From contig NZ_CBYL010000005.1 in assembly GCF_000577335.1 (NCBI RefSeq), positions 62,001 to 126,000 on the forward strand: a DNA stretch of 64,000 nt, read 5' to 3'. The position numbers were made by a program, and so were the translations under genes. The DNA is from Faecalispora jeddahensis (GTDB taxonomy: Bacteria; Bacillota; Clostridia; Oscillospirales; Acutalibacteraceae). Positions 17,267 through 25,900 of the stretch are shown in pieces (the stretch's first letter is position 1; every line of letters begins with the position of its first letter). The notes under the pieces are model-generated. The model saw only the letters and a list, made by a program, of their open reading frames with translations, was not told the origin of the DNA and did no database searches.

Positions 17267-18133
17267 TCATTCGCTCTGCACGCGCTTCGTTTGTCTCGGC
17301 TTCTCTTTTCCAAAGCCGCAGGAAATCGCCTGCTCCGGACACGCTTTCACACACTCGCCGCAGCGGATACATTCCAGAGCGTTGGGCGTCTGAAACACGT
17401 CGATATCCATTTTGCAGGCCTTCGCGCACCGCCCGCACCGGGTGCATTTTGTCTGATCAACCGAATAGCGGTAAAAGCTGATGGGGTTAAACAGCGAGTA
17501 GAACGCGCCTAAGGGGCACAAATAGCGGCAGAACGGACGGAAAATCAGAATTGAGGCGACGATCACCGCAATCAGAATCGCCATCTTCCACGTAAACAAC
17601 AGGCCAACCGCACTGCGCAGGGGTTTGTTGGCAAGCAGCAGCGGCACACCGCCCTCCAGCGTGCCGGCCGGACAGATATATTTGCAGAAATACGGCGTAG
17701 ACAGACCGAATTCATTCACCGTGAGAATCGGCAGAAGAATCACAAACACGAGCAGAATGCCGTATTTCAACCATTTCAGAACATTGTTGACTCGTTTGGG
17801 AACCTTTCGTTTCGGACTTGGTATCCGGTACAGCAGCTCCTGAATCCAGCCGAAGGGGCACAGCCAGCCGCACACAAAGCGCCCCAGCAGAATGCCGACG
17901 AAGACCAGAAAGCCCAGCACATACATCGACACGCCGTAGCGTGTGCTGCCTTCTACCGCCTGCATGGCGCCGATGGGGCACGCACCGAGCGCCCCGGGGC
18001 AAGAGTAGCAGTTCAGCCCCGGCACACACACGTTTTTCAGTTTCCCCCTGTAGATCTTGCCGCTGAAAAATCCCTGCACATTCGAGTTTGTCGTAAAGGC
18101 AAAAAGGGCCTGTATCCATTTTCTCTTATCCAA
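17267..18133 (-). CDS. Membrane 4Fe-4S ferredoxin-type protein (NapH/YccM-like)
   Basis: 288 residues from the TTG at 18133, which lies 2 bp beyond the stop of the small upstream gene and has GGAG 10 bp upstream. There are about five membrane helices. Cysteine clusters CGWLCPFGWIQELLY, CKYICPAGTLEGG and CRYLCPLGAFYSLF are the CxxxCP signatures of NapH/NosR-type proteins, and two ferredoxin motifs (CTRCGRCAKAC, CIRCGECVKACP) end the protein. It would move electrons across or along the membrane. The operon with a TlpA-like lipoprotein suggests delivery of reductant to the outside. Confidence 0.85.
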   Translation of the reverse strand: MDKRKWIQALFAFTTNSNVQGFFSGKIYRGKLKNVCVPGLNCYSCPGALGACPIGAMQAVEGSTRYGVSMYVLGFLVFVGILLGRFVCGWLCPFGWIQELLYRIPSPKRKVPKRVNNVLKWLKYGILLVFVILLPILTVNEFGLSTPYFCKYICPAGTLEGGVPLLLANKPLRSAVGLLFTWKMAILIAVIVASILIFRPFCRYLCPLGAFYSLFNPISFYRYSVDQTKCTRCGRCAKACKMDIDVFQTPNALECIRCGECVKACPEQAISCGFGKEKPRQTKRVQSE

Positions 18134-18278
18134 TTCCGATGCACTCCAGGCAAATCTGAACTGCCTTCGCCAAAACGATGCGGTTCTCTCCGTTCCACAG
18201 GCCGACACCGATCATCACCACTGCTGCCGCGACAATTCCCCACCGCAGCAATCGGCTGTTTCTGTCTGTTTGTTCCAT
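18126..18278 (-). CDS. CD1871A-type small CXXC membrane protein
   Basis: 50 residues from the ATG at 18278 (GGAGGAG upstream). One membrane helix is followed by AKAVQICLECIGIG, the conserved C-terminal CxxC tail of the family I know as CD1871A-type CXXC proteins. It sits between a TlpA-like lipoprotein gene and a membrane ferredoxin gene, the usual company of this family. The two cysteines may relay reducing power between those partners; that role is inferred. Confidence 0.78.
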   Translation of the reverse strand: MEQTDRNSRLLRWGIVAAAVVMIGVGLWNGENRIVLAKAVQICLECIGIG

Positions 18279-18340
18279 GGCGTGCACTCCTCCTGCCCAG
18301 ACAAAATTCCCTTGATTTGAAATTCCGTCATATCTCAAAC

Positions 18341-19366
18341 TTATTTTTCAGATGTCAAAGTCGCGCTGCTCTCTGCGGCGCTCTGTTCCGCGGAGGAAAC
18401 CGCGGCGGTGCTCAGCGAATTCAGACGCGAGGTCAGCTCTTCCCTGTATTTCTCAATGTCGCGCTTGCCGATCACGGCTTCGCCGACGATCTGCCCCTTG
18501 CCGTCAATAAATAAGGTGGTCGGCACTCCGGAAATATGACCGTTCATATATTCCATCAGGGAATCATCCGGCACCCAATTTTCATAAGTGACCCCGGTTT
18601 TCGAAATCAGCTGCTGTGCGGTCTGCTTGTTTTGTTCTTCCGAAACGTCCGTTACCACTCCGACCAGGCGCGTTCCTTCCGGCATCTCTTTGCTCAGCTT
18701 TTCCAAATCCGGCATCTCCTCTACACACGGGCTGCAGAAGGTCCCCCAGAAATTCACCATCGTAAGCTGATACTTTTCAAACGATTTGCTGTCGACCGGA
18801 TTGCCATTTAAATCCTTTGTGGAGAAACTCGGAAAGGTTCCCGTGTTTGCGGCCTCCCGAACCATCAGCGCAATGCTCTGCCGGATGGTCGGCAGCATTT
18901 TCAGAACACGCTGATACTCTTCCTTGGTGTCGTCATCCATCCCAGCTTCATTGGGCGCGGGAGCCGCGTAAACATACACCACACCGCTCTTTCTTCCCAG
19001 CTCCTGCGAACTGGCGATGCCGGTAATTTCATCCGCAGTATGGCCCTCCTGTTCCCAGGCGTCCCACTCGTTTTCATCGTAGTACTGAAGAACAAACAGG
19101 GAAACCGCCGATTTTTCCGGTTGAAAAACGAGGGAGGTTCCATCTTTGGGAATGAAATTTCCAGTCTTTCCGCTCAAATCCATCTGACTGTAGGAAAGCG
19201 TGCGGCTGGTCAGTTCCTTTTGCGGCAGATCAATGCTGATGCCCATTACCGGGTCTGTATAGGTCGTATATTCCGTTTTCTCCGGAGGCTTAGCGGAATC
19301 GCATGCGGCCAAAAAGAACAGGGAAAGCATAGCGGCCACAAGCAGGAATACCCCTCTTTTTCTCAT
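18341..19366 (-). CDS. TlpA-like thioredoxin-fold lipoprotein
   Basis: 341 residues. A lipoprotein signal (lipobox LAAC) is followed by an N-terminal region of about 160 residues with no family I know. A redoxin domain (residues about 180-320) follows, with NFWGTFCSPCVEEMP, so the active site is CSPC. The cis-Pro loop is SGVPTT. It is anchored outside the membrane and probably reduces extracellular disulfides. It is the first gene of the operon with the CXXC protein and the membrane ferredoxin, which can supply electrons. A Ser/Ala-rich tail of about 20 residues closes the protein. Confidence 0.87.
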   Translation of the reverse strand: MRKRGVFLLVAAMLSLFFLAACDSAKPPEKTEYTTYTDPVMGISIDLPQKELTSRTLSYSQMDLSGKTGNFIPKDGTSLVFQPEKSAVSLFVLQYYDENEWDAWEQEGHTADEITGIASSQELGRKSGVVYVYAAPAPNEAGMDDDTKEEYQRVLKMLPTIRQSIALMVREAANTGTFPSFSTKDLNGNPVDSKSFEKYQLTMVNFWGTFCSPCVEEMPDLEKLSKEMPEGTRLVGVVTDVSEEQNKQTAQQLISKTGVTYENWVPDDSLMEYMNGHISGVPTTLFIDGKGQIVGEAVIGKRDIEKYREELTSRLNSLSTAAVSSAEQSAAESSATLTSEK

Positions 19367-19609
19367 AATTGTTTCTCCTTTTCATGCTTTTGCAGTATCT
19401 TATCAAATCCAAATGCCTGATATACCAGAAAGCCCAAAAGAACTGCCCAAAGCATTGCGGCCCGTTCCCTGGAGCAAATAATTTCTCATCGTTTGGCGGG
19501 TACAGCCCTATATTACCATGATTTTGCCCACATGAGAATACCCGAAGGCATCCCAATCTGTTATTTTTTCCACGCGCGTTTCAGATGTACATCCGCTTTT
19601 CAGCAAAAC

Positions 19610-19642
19610 AAGGCCGCCCGTTTTGAAAGAACGGGCGGCCTT
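19610..19642 (-). terminator. Terminator of the GyrI-domain MerR gene
   Basis: A 13-bp perfect stem (AAGGCCGCCCGTT and its complement) lies just past the stop of the minus-strand gene and is followed on that strand by TGTTTTGCT. Confidence 0.8.
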
Positions 19643-19650
19643 AGCAGAAT

Positions 19651-20469
19651 TTATTTCTTTTTTACGGGGAAGCAAACCTCTGTGACCAGTTCATCCGGGT
19701 TCTGTGTCTGAGCGGGGCTGACATGATAAATACTGAACATCGGCCCATCGAAATCATACTGATTGTCCTTTACCCAATTGGCGACAGCCTGATAAACATC
19801 GCTCACCTGCTCATAGCTTCCCTGATAGGTTGCAGAGGCGATCTGGATAGGCGGAACGGTTTTAAACACGACGTTTTCCGTATTCTGATAGCTGCCCTGT
19901 ACGGAAAGCTGAATTTCCACATCCGGATCGATATCCTTGTATCCTTCATCATAAAATATTGCCATTGCGTTGCAGGGGGTGGCAAACTGCACGTTCTGCG
20001 GGCCAAGCTCGCGCCGGAGCTGTTCCCAGAGGATTCCCTCCTGATCATAAGCGGGAATGATTTTTCGGACGCTTGCCACAGTTCTTTCAGGAATTTCTTT
20101 GAGTGTCACCATATATTCCATCACATTTTCATCCTTTCCAAGTCGGGTGATGGCTGTTTCCAGAAGCAGCAGCTGTCTGCCGATTTTCTCCTCCTGTTCC
20201 AGCATTTCTGTCCGCTTGAGCAGAAGATACTGCCGGAAGGCCTCAGGATCACGATACGTTTTCAGGATTTCAGCCGTTACCGAAAGGCCGAAGCCCATTT
20301 CTCTGAGCGCGTGGATCCGGTTTGCAATCGGAAGCTGCGTTTCGCTGTAATACCGGTAGCCTGTGGCGGAATCAATGCTTTCCGGCACGAGCAAACCGAT
20401 TTCATCATAATGCCGCAGCATGCGGATACTGATTCTGGACAGCTTTGAAAAATCACCTATTTTCAGCAT
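19651..20469 (-). CDS. MerR-family regulator with GyrI-like effector domain
   Basis: 272 residues: MerR winged helix-turn-helix at 1-70 (IGDFSKLSRISIRMLRHYDEIGLL), a coiled coil to about residue 115, then a GyrI/BmrR-type ligand domain (residues 118-272) that in relatives binds bulky hydrophobic cations or drugs. It stands alone. Its upstream region carries a TTGACT-N19-TATACT promoter with a TCTCAC-TGT-GTGAGA dyad, so autoregulation is likely. Any multidrug transporter target lies outside this window or elsewhere within it. Confidence 0.88.
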   Translation of the reverse strand: MLKIGDFSKLSRISIRMLRHYDEIGLLVPESIDSATGYRYYSETQLPIANRIHALREMGFGLSVTAEILKTYRDPEAFRQYLLLKRTEMLEQEEKIGRQLLLLETAITRLGKDENVMEYMVTLKEIPERTVASVRKIIPAYDQEGILWEQLRRELGPQNVQFATPCNAMAIFYDEGYKDIDPDVEIQLSVQGSYQNTENVVFKTVPPIQIASATYQGSYEQVSDVYQAVANWVKDNQYDFDGPMFSIYHVSPAQTQNPDELVTEVCFPVKKK

Positions 20470-20511
20470 GTTCGTTCCCTCACATATATGTGTTTTTTTG
20501 AGCTCACTCCC

Positions 20512-20542
20512 AGTATAAAGTATCTCACTGTGTGAGAGTCAA
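20512..20542 (-). promoter_or_regulatory. Autoregulated MerR-type promoter
   Basis: On the minus strand TTGACT and TATACT are 19 bp apart, the MerR-activator geometry. The spacer contains the perfect palindrome TCTCAC-TGT-GTGAGA (20523-20537). The remainder of 20543-20798 shows no gene. Confidence 0.78.
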
Positions 20543-20798
20543 CAGGTATTTTAAAATTTTTTCAATTATATGATTGCAAGCAATTTGTTGGAGCAAAAAA
20601 ACTCATAAGGGATGACTTTCCTTTTATTGTATTAAAAAACAGGGCCTTGCCGGTTCCCAATCCGATTCATTCCCTGCCCTAAGATTCTTCCGATTGATTT
20701 TCCGGATAATAACCGGGCGGTCCATATCGCAGCAGAAGTGCTGCGCCAAAGTCCATCCGTTTGCTTTAGTTCTAAATATATAACCATATAATCTAAAA

Positions 20799-20835
20799 AA
20801 ATAGCCCTCACGCCATAATGGAGTGAGGGCTATTT
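20799..20835 (-). terminator. feoB terminator
   Basis: A 13-bp stem (AAATAGCCCTCAC and complement) with an 11-nt loop, followed on the minus strand by TTTTTTAGAT. Confidence 0.85.
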
Positions 20836-20860
20836 CGGGCTTTACCGTTTTCCTCTTTTA

Positions 20861-23014
20861 CTATACCAGCCCCAGCAGGCGCACGGTATTTGCCACGATC
20901 ATGCACAAGATGATTCCCGTAGCCGTAGGGATGGCAAAGGATGCAAGGGTCCATTTCAGGCTTTGCGTTTCCTTGCGAACGGTCAGGCAGGTGGTGCCGC
21001 AGGGCCAGTGCAGCAGGCAGAACAGCATGGCGCAGACGGCCGTCAGCCACGTCCAGCCGTGGCTGACGAGCAGGGTGTGAAGCTCGGAGAGGCTTTCTAG
21101 TTCGGTCAGCGACCCGGTCGCCATATAGCTCATGATGATAATGGGCACAACGATTTCATTTGCCGGGAAGCCCAAAATAAACGCCATCAGGATATATCCG
21201 TCCAGCCCCATCAGTCTTGCAAACGGGTCGAGAAACGCCGCACAATGTGCAAGAATGCTCGTGTCGCCGATGGAGATATTCGCCAGCACCCAGATTACCA
21301 GGCCTGCGGGCGCGGCAACGACTACGGCGCGGCCCAGCACAAACAGCGTGCGGTCAAAAATGGAGCGCACGATCACCTTACCAACCTGCGGACGGCGGTA
21401 AGGAGGAAGCTCCAGGTTAAAGGACGACGGCATCCCCTTGAGGATGGTCTTTGAAAGCAGACGGGAAATCATCAGCGTCATGAAAACGCCGAGCACGATC
21501 ACCCCGGTCAGCATCAAAGTAGAAACGACAGACTGAAACGCTCCACCGACCGCGCCTGCAAAGAACATCGTTATAATCGCGATCAGTGTCGGGAAGCGGC
21601 CATTGCAGGGTACGAAATTATTGGTCAGAATCGCGATCAGGCGTTCCCGCGGGGAATCGATAATCCGGCAGCCGATCACGCCGCAGGCGTTGCAGCCAAA
21701 GCCCATGCACATGGTCAAAGCCTGTTTGCCATGTGCGCACGCCTTACAGAAAAAGTGGTCGAGGTTAAACGCGATGCGCGGCAGATACCCGGAATCCTCC
21801 AGCAGTGTGAACAGCGGGAAAAAGATCGCCATGGGCGGCAGCATGACGGAAATGACCCAGGCCAGCGTCCGGAACACGCCGTCTACGACAATTCCGCGCA
21901 GCCAATCCGGCGCCGATACCCAAAGAAAGAAATCGTTAAGCGGCTGCTCGAGGGAAAACAGTCCCTCGGAAAGCAGGGCCGACGGTACATTCGCGCCGCT
22001 GATGGTGATCCAGAAGATCCCAAACAGCATCGCGATCATGATCGGGATCCCCGTCAGCTTGGAGGTCAAAATCCGATCGATCCGGCGGTCGCGTTCGGCG
22101 TATTTCTCCAGCTCAAACCGTACTGTTTCATGGCTGATCTCCTCACAGGTCTTTACGATCCTTGTAACCACCTCATCCCGGAACTCCTCCTGCGGAATCC
22201 CGGCGGCCTCCAGCTCCTGCCTGGCCTGCGCAACCTGTTGCAGAACCTCTTCCGACTCCAGCAGATCATGGCCAAGGTAGTTTTTCATGGAGCGAAGCAG
22301 GCTGTCGTCGTTGTCAAGCAGCTGCAGCGCCACCCACCGGCTGTTGACAGCCCCCTGTAAAGCGTTTTCGACCACAGGCTCGATCAAAGAAACGGCGTTT
22401 TCGATCTCGTCACTGTATCGGATGCGCAGCGGATTTTTTCTTTCCTCCGTTCGCGTGAGCGCCGCTACGGTGTCCATCAGCTTATCGAGCCCCTTGCCCG
22501 ACCTCGCGCTCATGCCGACCACCGGAATCCCAAGCCGCTCAGACAGGCGGGGGAGATCAATTTTGATTTTCTTCTTCTTCGCCTCATCCATCAGGTTGAC
22601 GCACAGCACAACACGATCGGTGATCTCCATGGTTTGAAGCACCAGATTCAGATTGCGCTCCAGGCAGGTGGCATCGGCCACCACAACCACCGCGTCGGCC
22701 CCACCGAAACAGATAAAGTCCCTCGCGACCTCTTCCTCGGCGGAATTGGCGATCAGCGAATACGTCCCGGGAATATCCACCATGATGTAATTGGTGTCGT
22801 TATGGTGGTACTGCCCCTGCGCATTGACAACCGTTTTCCCGGGCCAGTTGCCCGTATGCTGATTCATACCGGTCAGGCCATTGAAAACGGTGCTTTTCCC
22901 GACATTTGGATTTCCGGCCAGCGCGATGATTTGATCCTGCTCAGTCTCCTTTTCAATATGTAGACCGCAGTGATTCAGCACGCCGGCACCCGTAGATGCG
23001 TTTGTTAATCCCAT
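20861..23014 (-). CDS. feoB: Ferrous iron transporter FeoB
   Basis: 717 residues. The N-terminal GTPase has G1 (GNPNVGKSTVFNGLTG), G3 (DIPGTYSL) and G4 (NLMD). A helical insertion follows, then a transmembrane core of about ten helices with two Gate repeats (cysteine-containing FGCNACGVIGCRI near residue 455). It imports Fe2+ through the inner membrane. A GGGAGG site precedes the ATG. It lies 93 bp downstream of feoA, with no FeoC gene, and a DtxR-like regulator is encoded divergently. The N-terminal 25-residue extension before the GTPase is somewhat long but not unusual in Clostridia. Confidence 0.95.
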   Translation of the reverse strand: MGLTNASTGAGVLNHCGLHIEKETEQDQIIALAGNPNVGKSTVFNGLTGMNQHTGNWPGKTVVNAQGQYHHNDTNYIMVDIPGTYSLIANSAEEEVARDFICFGGADAVVVVADATCLERNLNLVLQTMEITDRVVLCVNLMDEAKKKKIKIDLPRLSERLGIPVVGMSARSGKGLDKLMDTVAALTRTEERKNPLRIRYSDEIENAVSLIEPVVENALQGAVNSRWVALQLLDNDDSLLRSMKNYLGHDLLESEEVLQQVAQARQELEAAGIPQEEFRDEVVTRIVKTCEEISHETVRFELEKYAERDRRIDRILTSKLTGIPIMIAMLFGIFWITISGANVPSALLSEGLFSLEQPLNDFFLWVSAPDWLRGIVVDGVFRTLAWVISVMLPPMAIFFPLFTLLEDSGYLPRIAFNLDHFFCKACAHGKQALTMCMGFGCNACGVIGCRIIDSPRERLIAILTNNFVPCNGRFPTLIAIITMFFAGAVGGAFQSVVSTLMLTGVIVLGVFMTLMISRLLSKTILKGMPSSFNLELPPYRRPQVGKVIVRSIFDRTLFVLGRAVVVAAPAGLVIWVLANISIGDTSILAHCAAFLDPFARLMGLDGYILMAFILGFPANEIVVPIIIMSYMATGSLTELESLSELHTLLVSHGWTWLTAVCAMLFCLLHWPCGTTCLTVRKETQSLKWTLASFAIPTATGIILCMIVANTVRLLGLV

Positions 23015-23107
23015 GCAAAAATCCTCCCAAAATAAGAATCAGCGGAACGGGAAGCCTGCCGTCTCGTATTCCGCACGGCGGCCGCGCTTCCCGTTTCCTC
23101 ACGTTCA

Positions 23108-23347
23108 TTACGATACTGAAACGACAATTTTCTCCGATACGTCGGAGCGCAGCGCGATCACCGCGCCGCGGATCAGGTATGCAACCGGATTGCCGGAGGG
23201 GCTTCTATAAAGAGGCTCGATTTCGGTTCCGTTCACGACCCCGAGGTCAAGCATACGCCTTCTGGTGGTTCCGTCAGATGTCAGCATTGTGACATTCGCT
23301 TTACTGCCTACCGGCAGCTGATCCAGAGTGATCTGGTTTCGATTCAT
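23108..23347 (-). CDS. feoA: FeoA-like protein
   Basis: 79 residues forming an SH3-like barrel: LPVGSKANVTML, GTTRRRMLDLGVVNGTEIEPL and an AVIALRSD strand are typical of FeoA. It is cytoplasmic and supports FeoB activity by contacting its GTPase region. It is the first gene of the feoAB operon, with AGGAGGAAA before the ATG. The leader at 23369-23387 holds a small hairpin (AGGCCTT/AAGGCCT). Confidence 0.9.
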   Translation of the reverse strand: MNRNQITLDQLPVGSKANVTMLTSDGTTRRRMLDLGVVNGTEIEPLYRSPSGNPVAYLIRGAVIALRSDVSEKIVVSVS

Positions 23348-23481
23348 GAAAATTTCCTCCTAAAAACAGGCCTTCCAACAAGGCCTAGTCAGCGCGGGGC
23401 AAAATTGTTTCCCTGCGCTAATATATGATGCCTAAATAAATTGTGTTACGAATATAATGTAATACTCACAGGAATCCGGCA

Positions 23482-23514
23482 ATTTTCTCCCCCGCCTTCG
23501 GCGGGGGAGAAAAT
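23482..23514. repeat. GC-rich hairpin between feoA and the DtxR-like gene
   Basis: A 15-bp perfect stem (ATTTTCTCCCCCGCC and complement) with loop TTC. It shares a CCCCGCC/GGCGGGG core with hairpins at 1811-1843 and 29210-29241. It lies between divergent genes, so it is not a simple terminator for either; a mobile or regulatory hairpin family is possible. Confidence 0.55.
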
Positions 23515-23579
23515 CAACCTTTTTACAGATTTATTTCCATCCTGAAATGACCAGAAAATACAGTTAAGGGTTTGATTCT

Positions 23580-24080
23580 ATGAATAACAGCAGCAATTCA
23601 GATTTCAGAACCGTGCGGGGGTACCAGCTGGCGAACCATCAGGACGGCCAGCTGACCCCGGCGCTGGAGGATTATTTAGAGATGGCGTACAGGCTTCATC
23701 TGGAAAATCATTACGCCCGTGTGGGACAGCTCTCTGAACTGCTCCATGTCAAGCCGTCGTCCGCTTCTAAAATGATTTCGAAGCTGGCCGCCCTCGGCTA
23801 CCTGAAATACGACCGCTACGAGGTGATTCTGCTCACGGAAGAGGGCCAAACAATGGGAGAATATCTTCTGGCCAGGCACCGGACGATCGAAACCTTTTTA
23901 AAGCTGCTGGGCAGCTCCAATCCGCTGGAGGAAACCGAGCTGATCGAGCACACGCTGAGCCCCTCGACCGTTTCGGACATCGACCTGCTCAACCGTTTTT
24001 TCACCGATCACCCTGAGATTCTGCGGCAGTTTACGGAATTTCAGAAAACGTCCGACACACCGCCTGCCCCAGAAAACTGA
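23580..24080 (+). CDS. DtxR/MntR-family metal-dependent regulator
   Basis: 166 residues: winged helix-turn-helix (LEDYLEMAYRL, VGQLSELLHVKPSSASKMISKLAALG) followed by a dimerisation helix bundle (LLARHRTIETFLKLLG, TELIEHTLSPSTV) with Glu/His residues of the metal sites. The third SH3 domain of DtxR is absent, as in MntR. An unusual 25-residue polar N-terminus precedes the domain. It is divergent from feoAB and so probably represses iron uptake when Fe2+ or Mn2+ is plentiful. I do not see a clear palindromic DtxR box in 23348-23579. Confidence 0.88.
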   Translation: MNNSSNSDFRTVRGYQLANHQDGQLTPALEDYLEMAYRLHLENHYARVGQLSELLHVKPSSASKMISKLAALGYLKYDRYEVILLTEEGQTMGEYLLARHRTIETFLKLLGSSNPLEETELIEHTLSPSTVSDIDLLNRFFTDHPEILRQFTEFQKTSDTPPAPEN

Positions 24081-24104
24081 AAACCAGAACCAAAACGCAA
24101 AACA

Positions 24105-24130
24105 GGCCTTCCGCCAATTGGCGGAAGGCC
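24105..24130 (-). terminator. Terminator between the DtxR-like gene and the ABC operon
   Basis: The perfect 11-bp stem GGCCTTCCGCC with its complement (loop AATT) is followed on the minus strand by TGTTTTGCGTTTTGG, so it ends the five-gene minus-strand transporter operon. The plus side lacks a T-tract. Confidence 0.75.
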
Positions 24131-24187
24131 CGAAATGGGAAAGCTTGTGACGTCGGCGGAAAAAACGCCGGATTTTAGGTGACTGGC

Positions 24188-25900
24188 CTAAGCCTGCTTT
24201 GTCTGCAGCTGCACCATGTGATGGTAGATGCCGTTCTGTTTCATCAGCTCCGCCGGTGTTCCCTGCTCGGCCACCGTCCCTTCAGAAAGAACGACGATCT
24301 TATCGGCACCGGCCACTGTGCGCATTCTGTGCGCAATCACGAGCACGGTCTTGTTTTTCACTAGTTCGGAAATCGCCGACTGAATCAGCGTTTCGTTCTC
24401 CACGTCCAGAGAAGCCGTCGCCTCATCGAGCAGTACGATCGGGGCGTCTTTGAGCAGGGCGCGGGCGATCGAGATTCTCTGGCGTTCGCCGCCGGAAAGC
24501 GCCGTGCCGTTTTCGCCGATCATCGTCTGGTAGCCTTTCGGCATCTGCGACACGAACTCGTCGCAGCGGGCCATCTTTGCCGCCGCAATGACCTCCTCGT
24601 CGGTGGCGTTGCGCCGTCCGATGCGGATATTCTCCATCACCGTGTTGTTGAACAGGGTGACATCCTGAAATACAATGGCATACATGGAAAGAAGCGTTTC
24701 GGGGTCAACCTGCGATACATCCTTCCCACCGAGCGTGATTTTGCCCTGGCTGGCATCCCAGAAGCGGGCCGCAAGGCGCGACACCGTGGTCTTTCCTCCG
24801 CCGGAGGGGCCAACCAGCGCGGTCACCTCTCCCTGCTTTGCAGTAAAGGAAACATCTTTGAGCACATCCTCTTCCCCATTGTAGGCAAACGCAACATGAT
24901 CGAAGGTGATATCGCACCCGTCGGGGTGGAATTCTGAGGAGCCGGACTGCACCGGATGATCCAGAATTTCATTCATGCGGGCCACGTGCGTACGCGTGGC
25001 AAGAACCGCTGCAAAGTTCTGCAGCGCGGCCTGGAAGGGATCGTACAGCCGGGAGGCTACCAGCAGGAACATAAAGAAGGTCAGCACATCGAGCGTACCG
25101 TCCACAAGGAGGACGGAGCCGGTCAGCGCAACGGTCGCGATGCCGATCTTCAACACCAGCTGGGCCGTTACGACGAACACCGCTGTACCGAGCTCGGAAA
25201 CAATGGCGCGCTTTTCCACCGCCTTGATTTTTTTGTCCAAGCCCTTCAGGTAATCCTGCTCCGCGTTATTCGATTTTAAATCGCGCACCGATTCCAGGCA
25301 CTCCTGAATTCCGTCCGCGCAGGCCATTTTGGCATCCATCTGCTTCTGGCTCAGCGCGTCCTGTACCCTGACCGAAAAAGCAACAATCAGGAACGAAACG
25401 GGGATCACCCATAGAGAGGCCAGCGCCATGCGCCAGTCAAACGCAAACAGGCTGAGAGAAACCACAACGGTGGAAACGATCGACCCGAACAGCACGGGGA
25501 TATAGTGCGAGAACGAGGTTTCCAGATAGGCGCAGTCCGCCATGATGGTACTGGTCAGATCGGCCAGGTCTTTTTTGCCGAAAAAGGAGAGCGGAATCTT
25601 ACGCAGCTTTTCCGCCAGAGAAATGCGGCGTACGCCGCTTTCTGTATAGGTGGCAAAAAAGGTGGCGTTGTACTGAAAATAGGTAGTGATAAAAATCAGT
25701 GCAAGGCAGACCAGAACCCCAACCACATAAAAAGTGCCGTTCGGCGCTGTACCGGTGAGCAGATCGCGAACCAGGTAATACAGCAGTCCAACCGGGAACA
25801 TCAGCGCCAGATCGCGAAATACACAGGCCACACTGCCCTTGATCAAGTCTTTTGCGCCCTGTTCCGACAGCGCAAAGGCTCTTTGAATTTTTTTCAGCAT
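24188..25900 (-). CDS. ABC half-transporter, exporter fold (YbtQ/IrtB-like), ATPase and membrane domain
   Basis: 570 residues from the ATG at 25900 (AGGAGGCTGTATC upstream). Six helices (residues about 15-300) precede an ATPase domain with Walker A GPSGGGKTT, signature LSGGERQR and the Walker B aspartate in LLDEATASLD. It overlaps the upstream half-transporter gene by 7 bp, so the two form a heterodimer. The exporter fold with a linked ECF set and a metal-type binding protein nearby points to import of a metal chelate, as for YbtPQ and IrtAB; export cannot be excluded. Confidence 0.85.
   Translation of the reverse strand: MLKKIQRAFALSEQGAKDLIKGSVACVFRDLALMFPVGLLYYLVRDLLTGTAPNGTFYVVGVLVCLALIFITTYFQYNATFFATYTESGVRRISLAEKLRKIPLSFFGKKDLADLTSTIMADCAYLETSFSHYIPVLFGSIVSTVVVSLSLFAFDWRMALASLWVIPVSFLIVAFSVRVQDALSQKQMDAKMACADGIQECLESVRDLKSNNAEQDYLKGLDKKIKAVEKRAIVSELGTAVFVVTAQLVLKIGIATVALTGSVLLVDGTLDVLTFFMFLLVASRLYDPFQAALQNFAAVLATRTHVARMNEILDHPVQSGSSEFHPDGCDITFDHVAFAYNGEEDVLKDVSFTAKQGEVTALVGPSGGGKTTVSRLAARFWDASQGKITLGGKDVSQVDPETLLSMYAIVFQDVTLFNNTVMENIRIGRRNATDEEVIAAAKMARCDEFVSQMPKGYQTMIGENGTALSGGERQRISIARALLKDAPIVLLDEATASLDVENETLIQSAISELVKNKTVLVIAHRMRTVAGADKIVVLSEGTVAEQGTPAELMKQNGIYHHMVQLQTKQA

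Noticed and set aside
23348-23579. DtxR box between feoA and the regulator gene
   Set aside because: No clear 19-bp palindrome of the known type was found by eye; AT-rich half-sites only.
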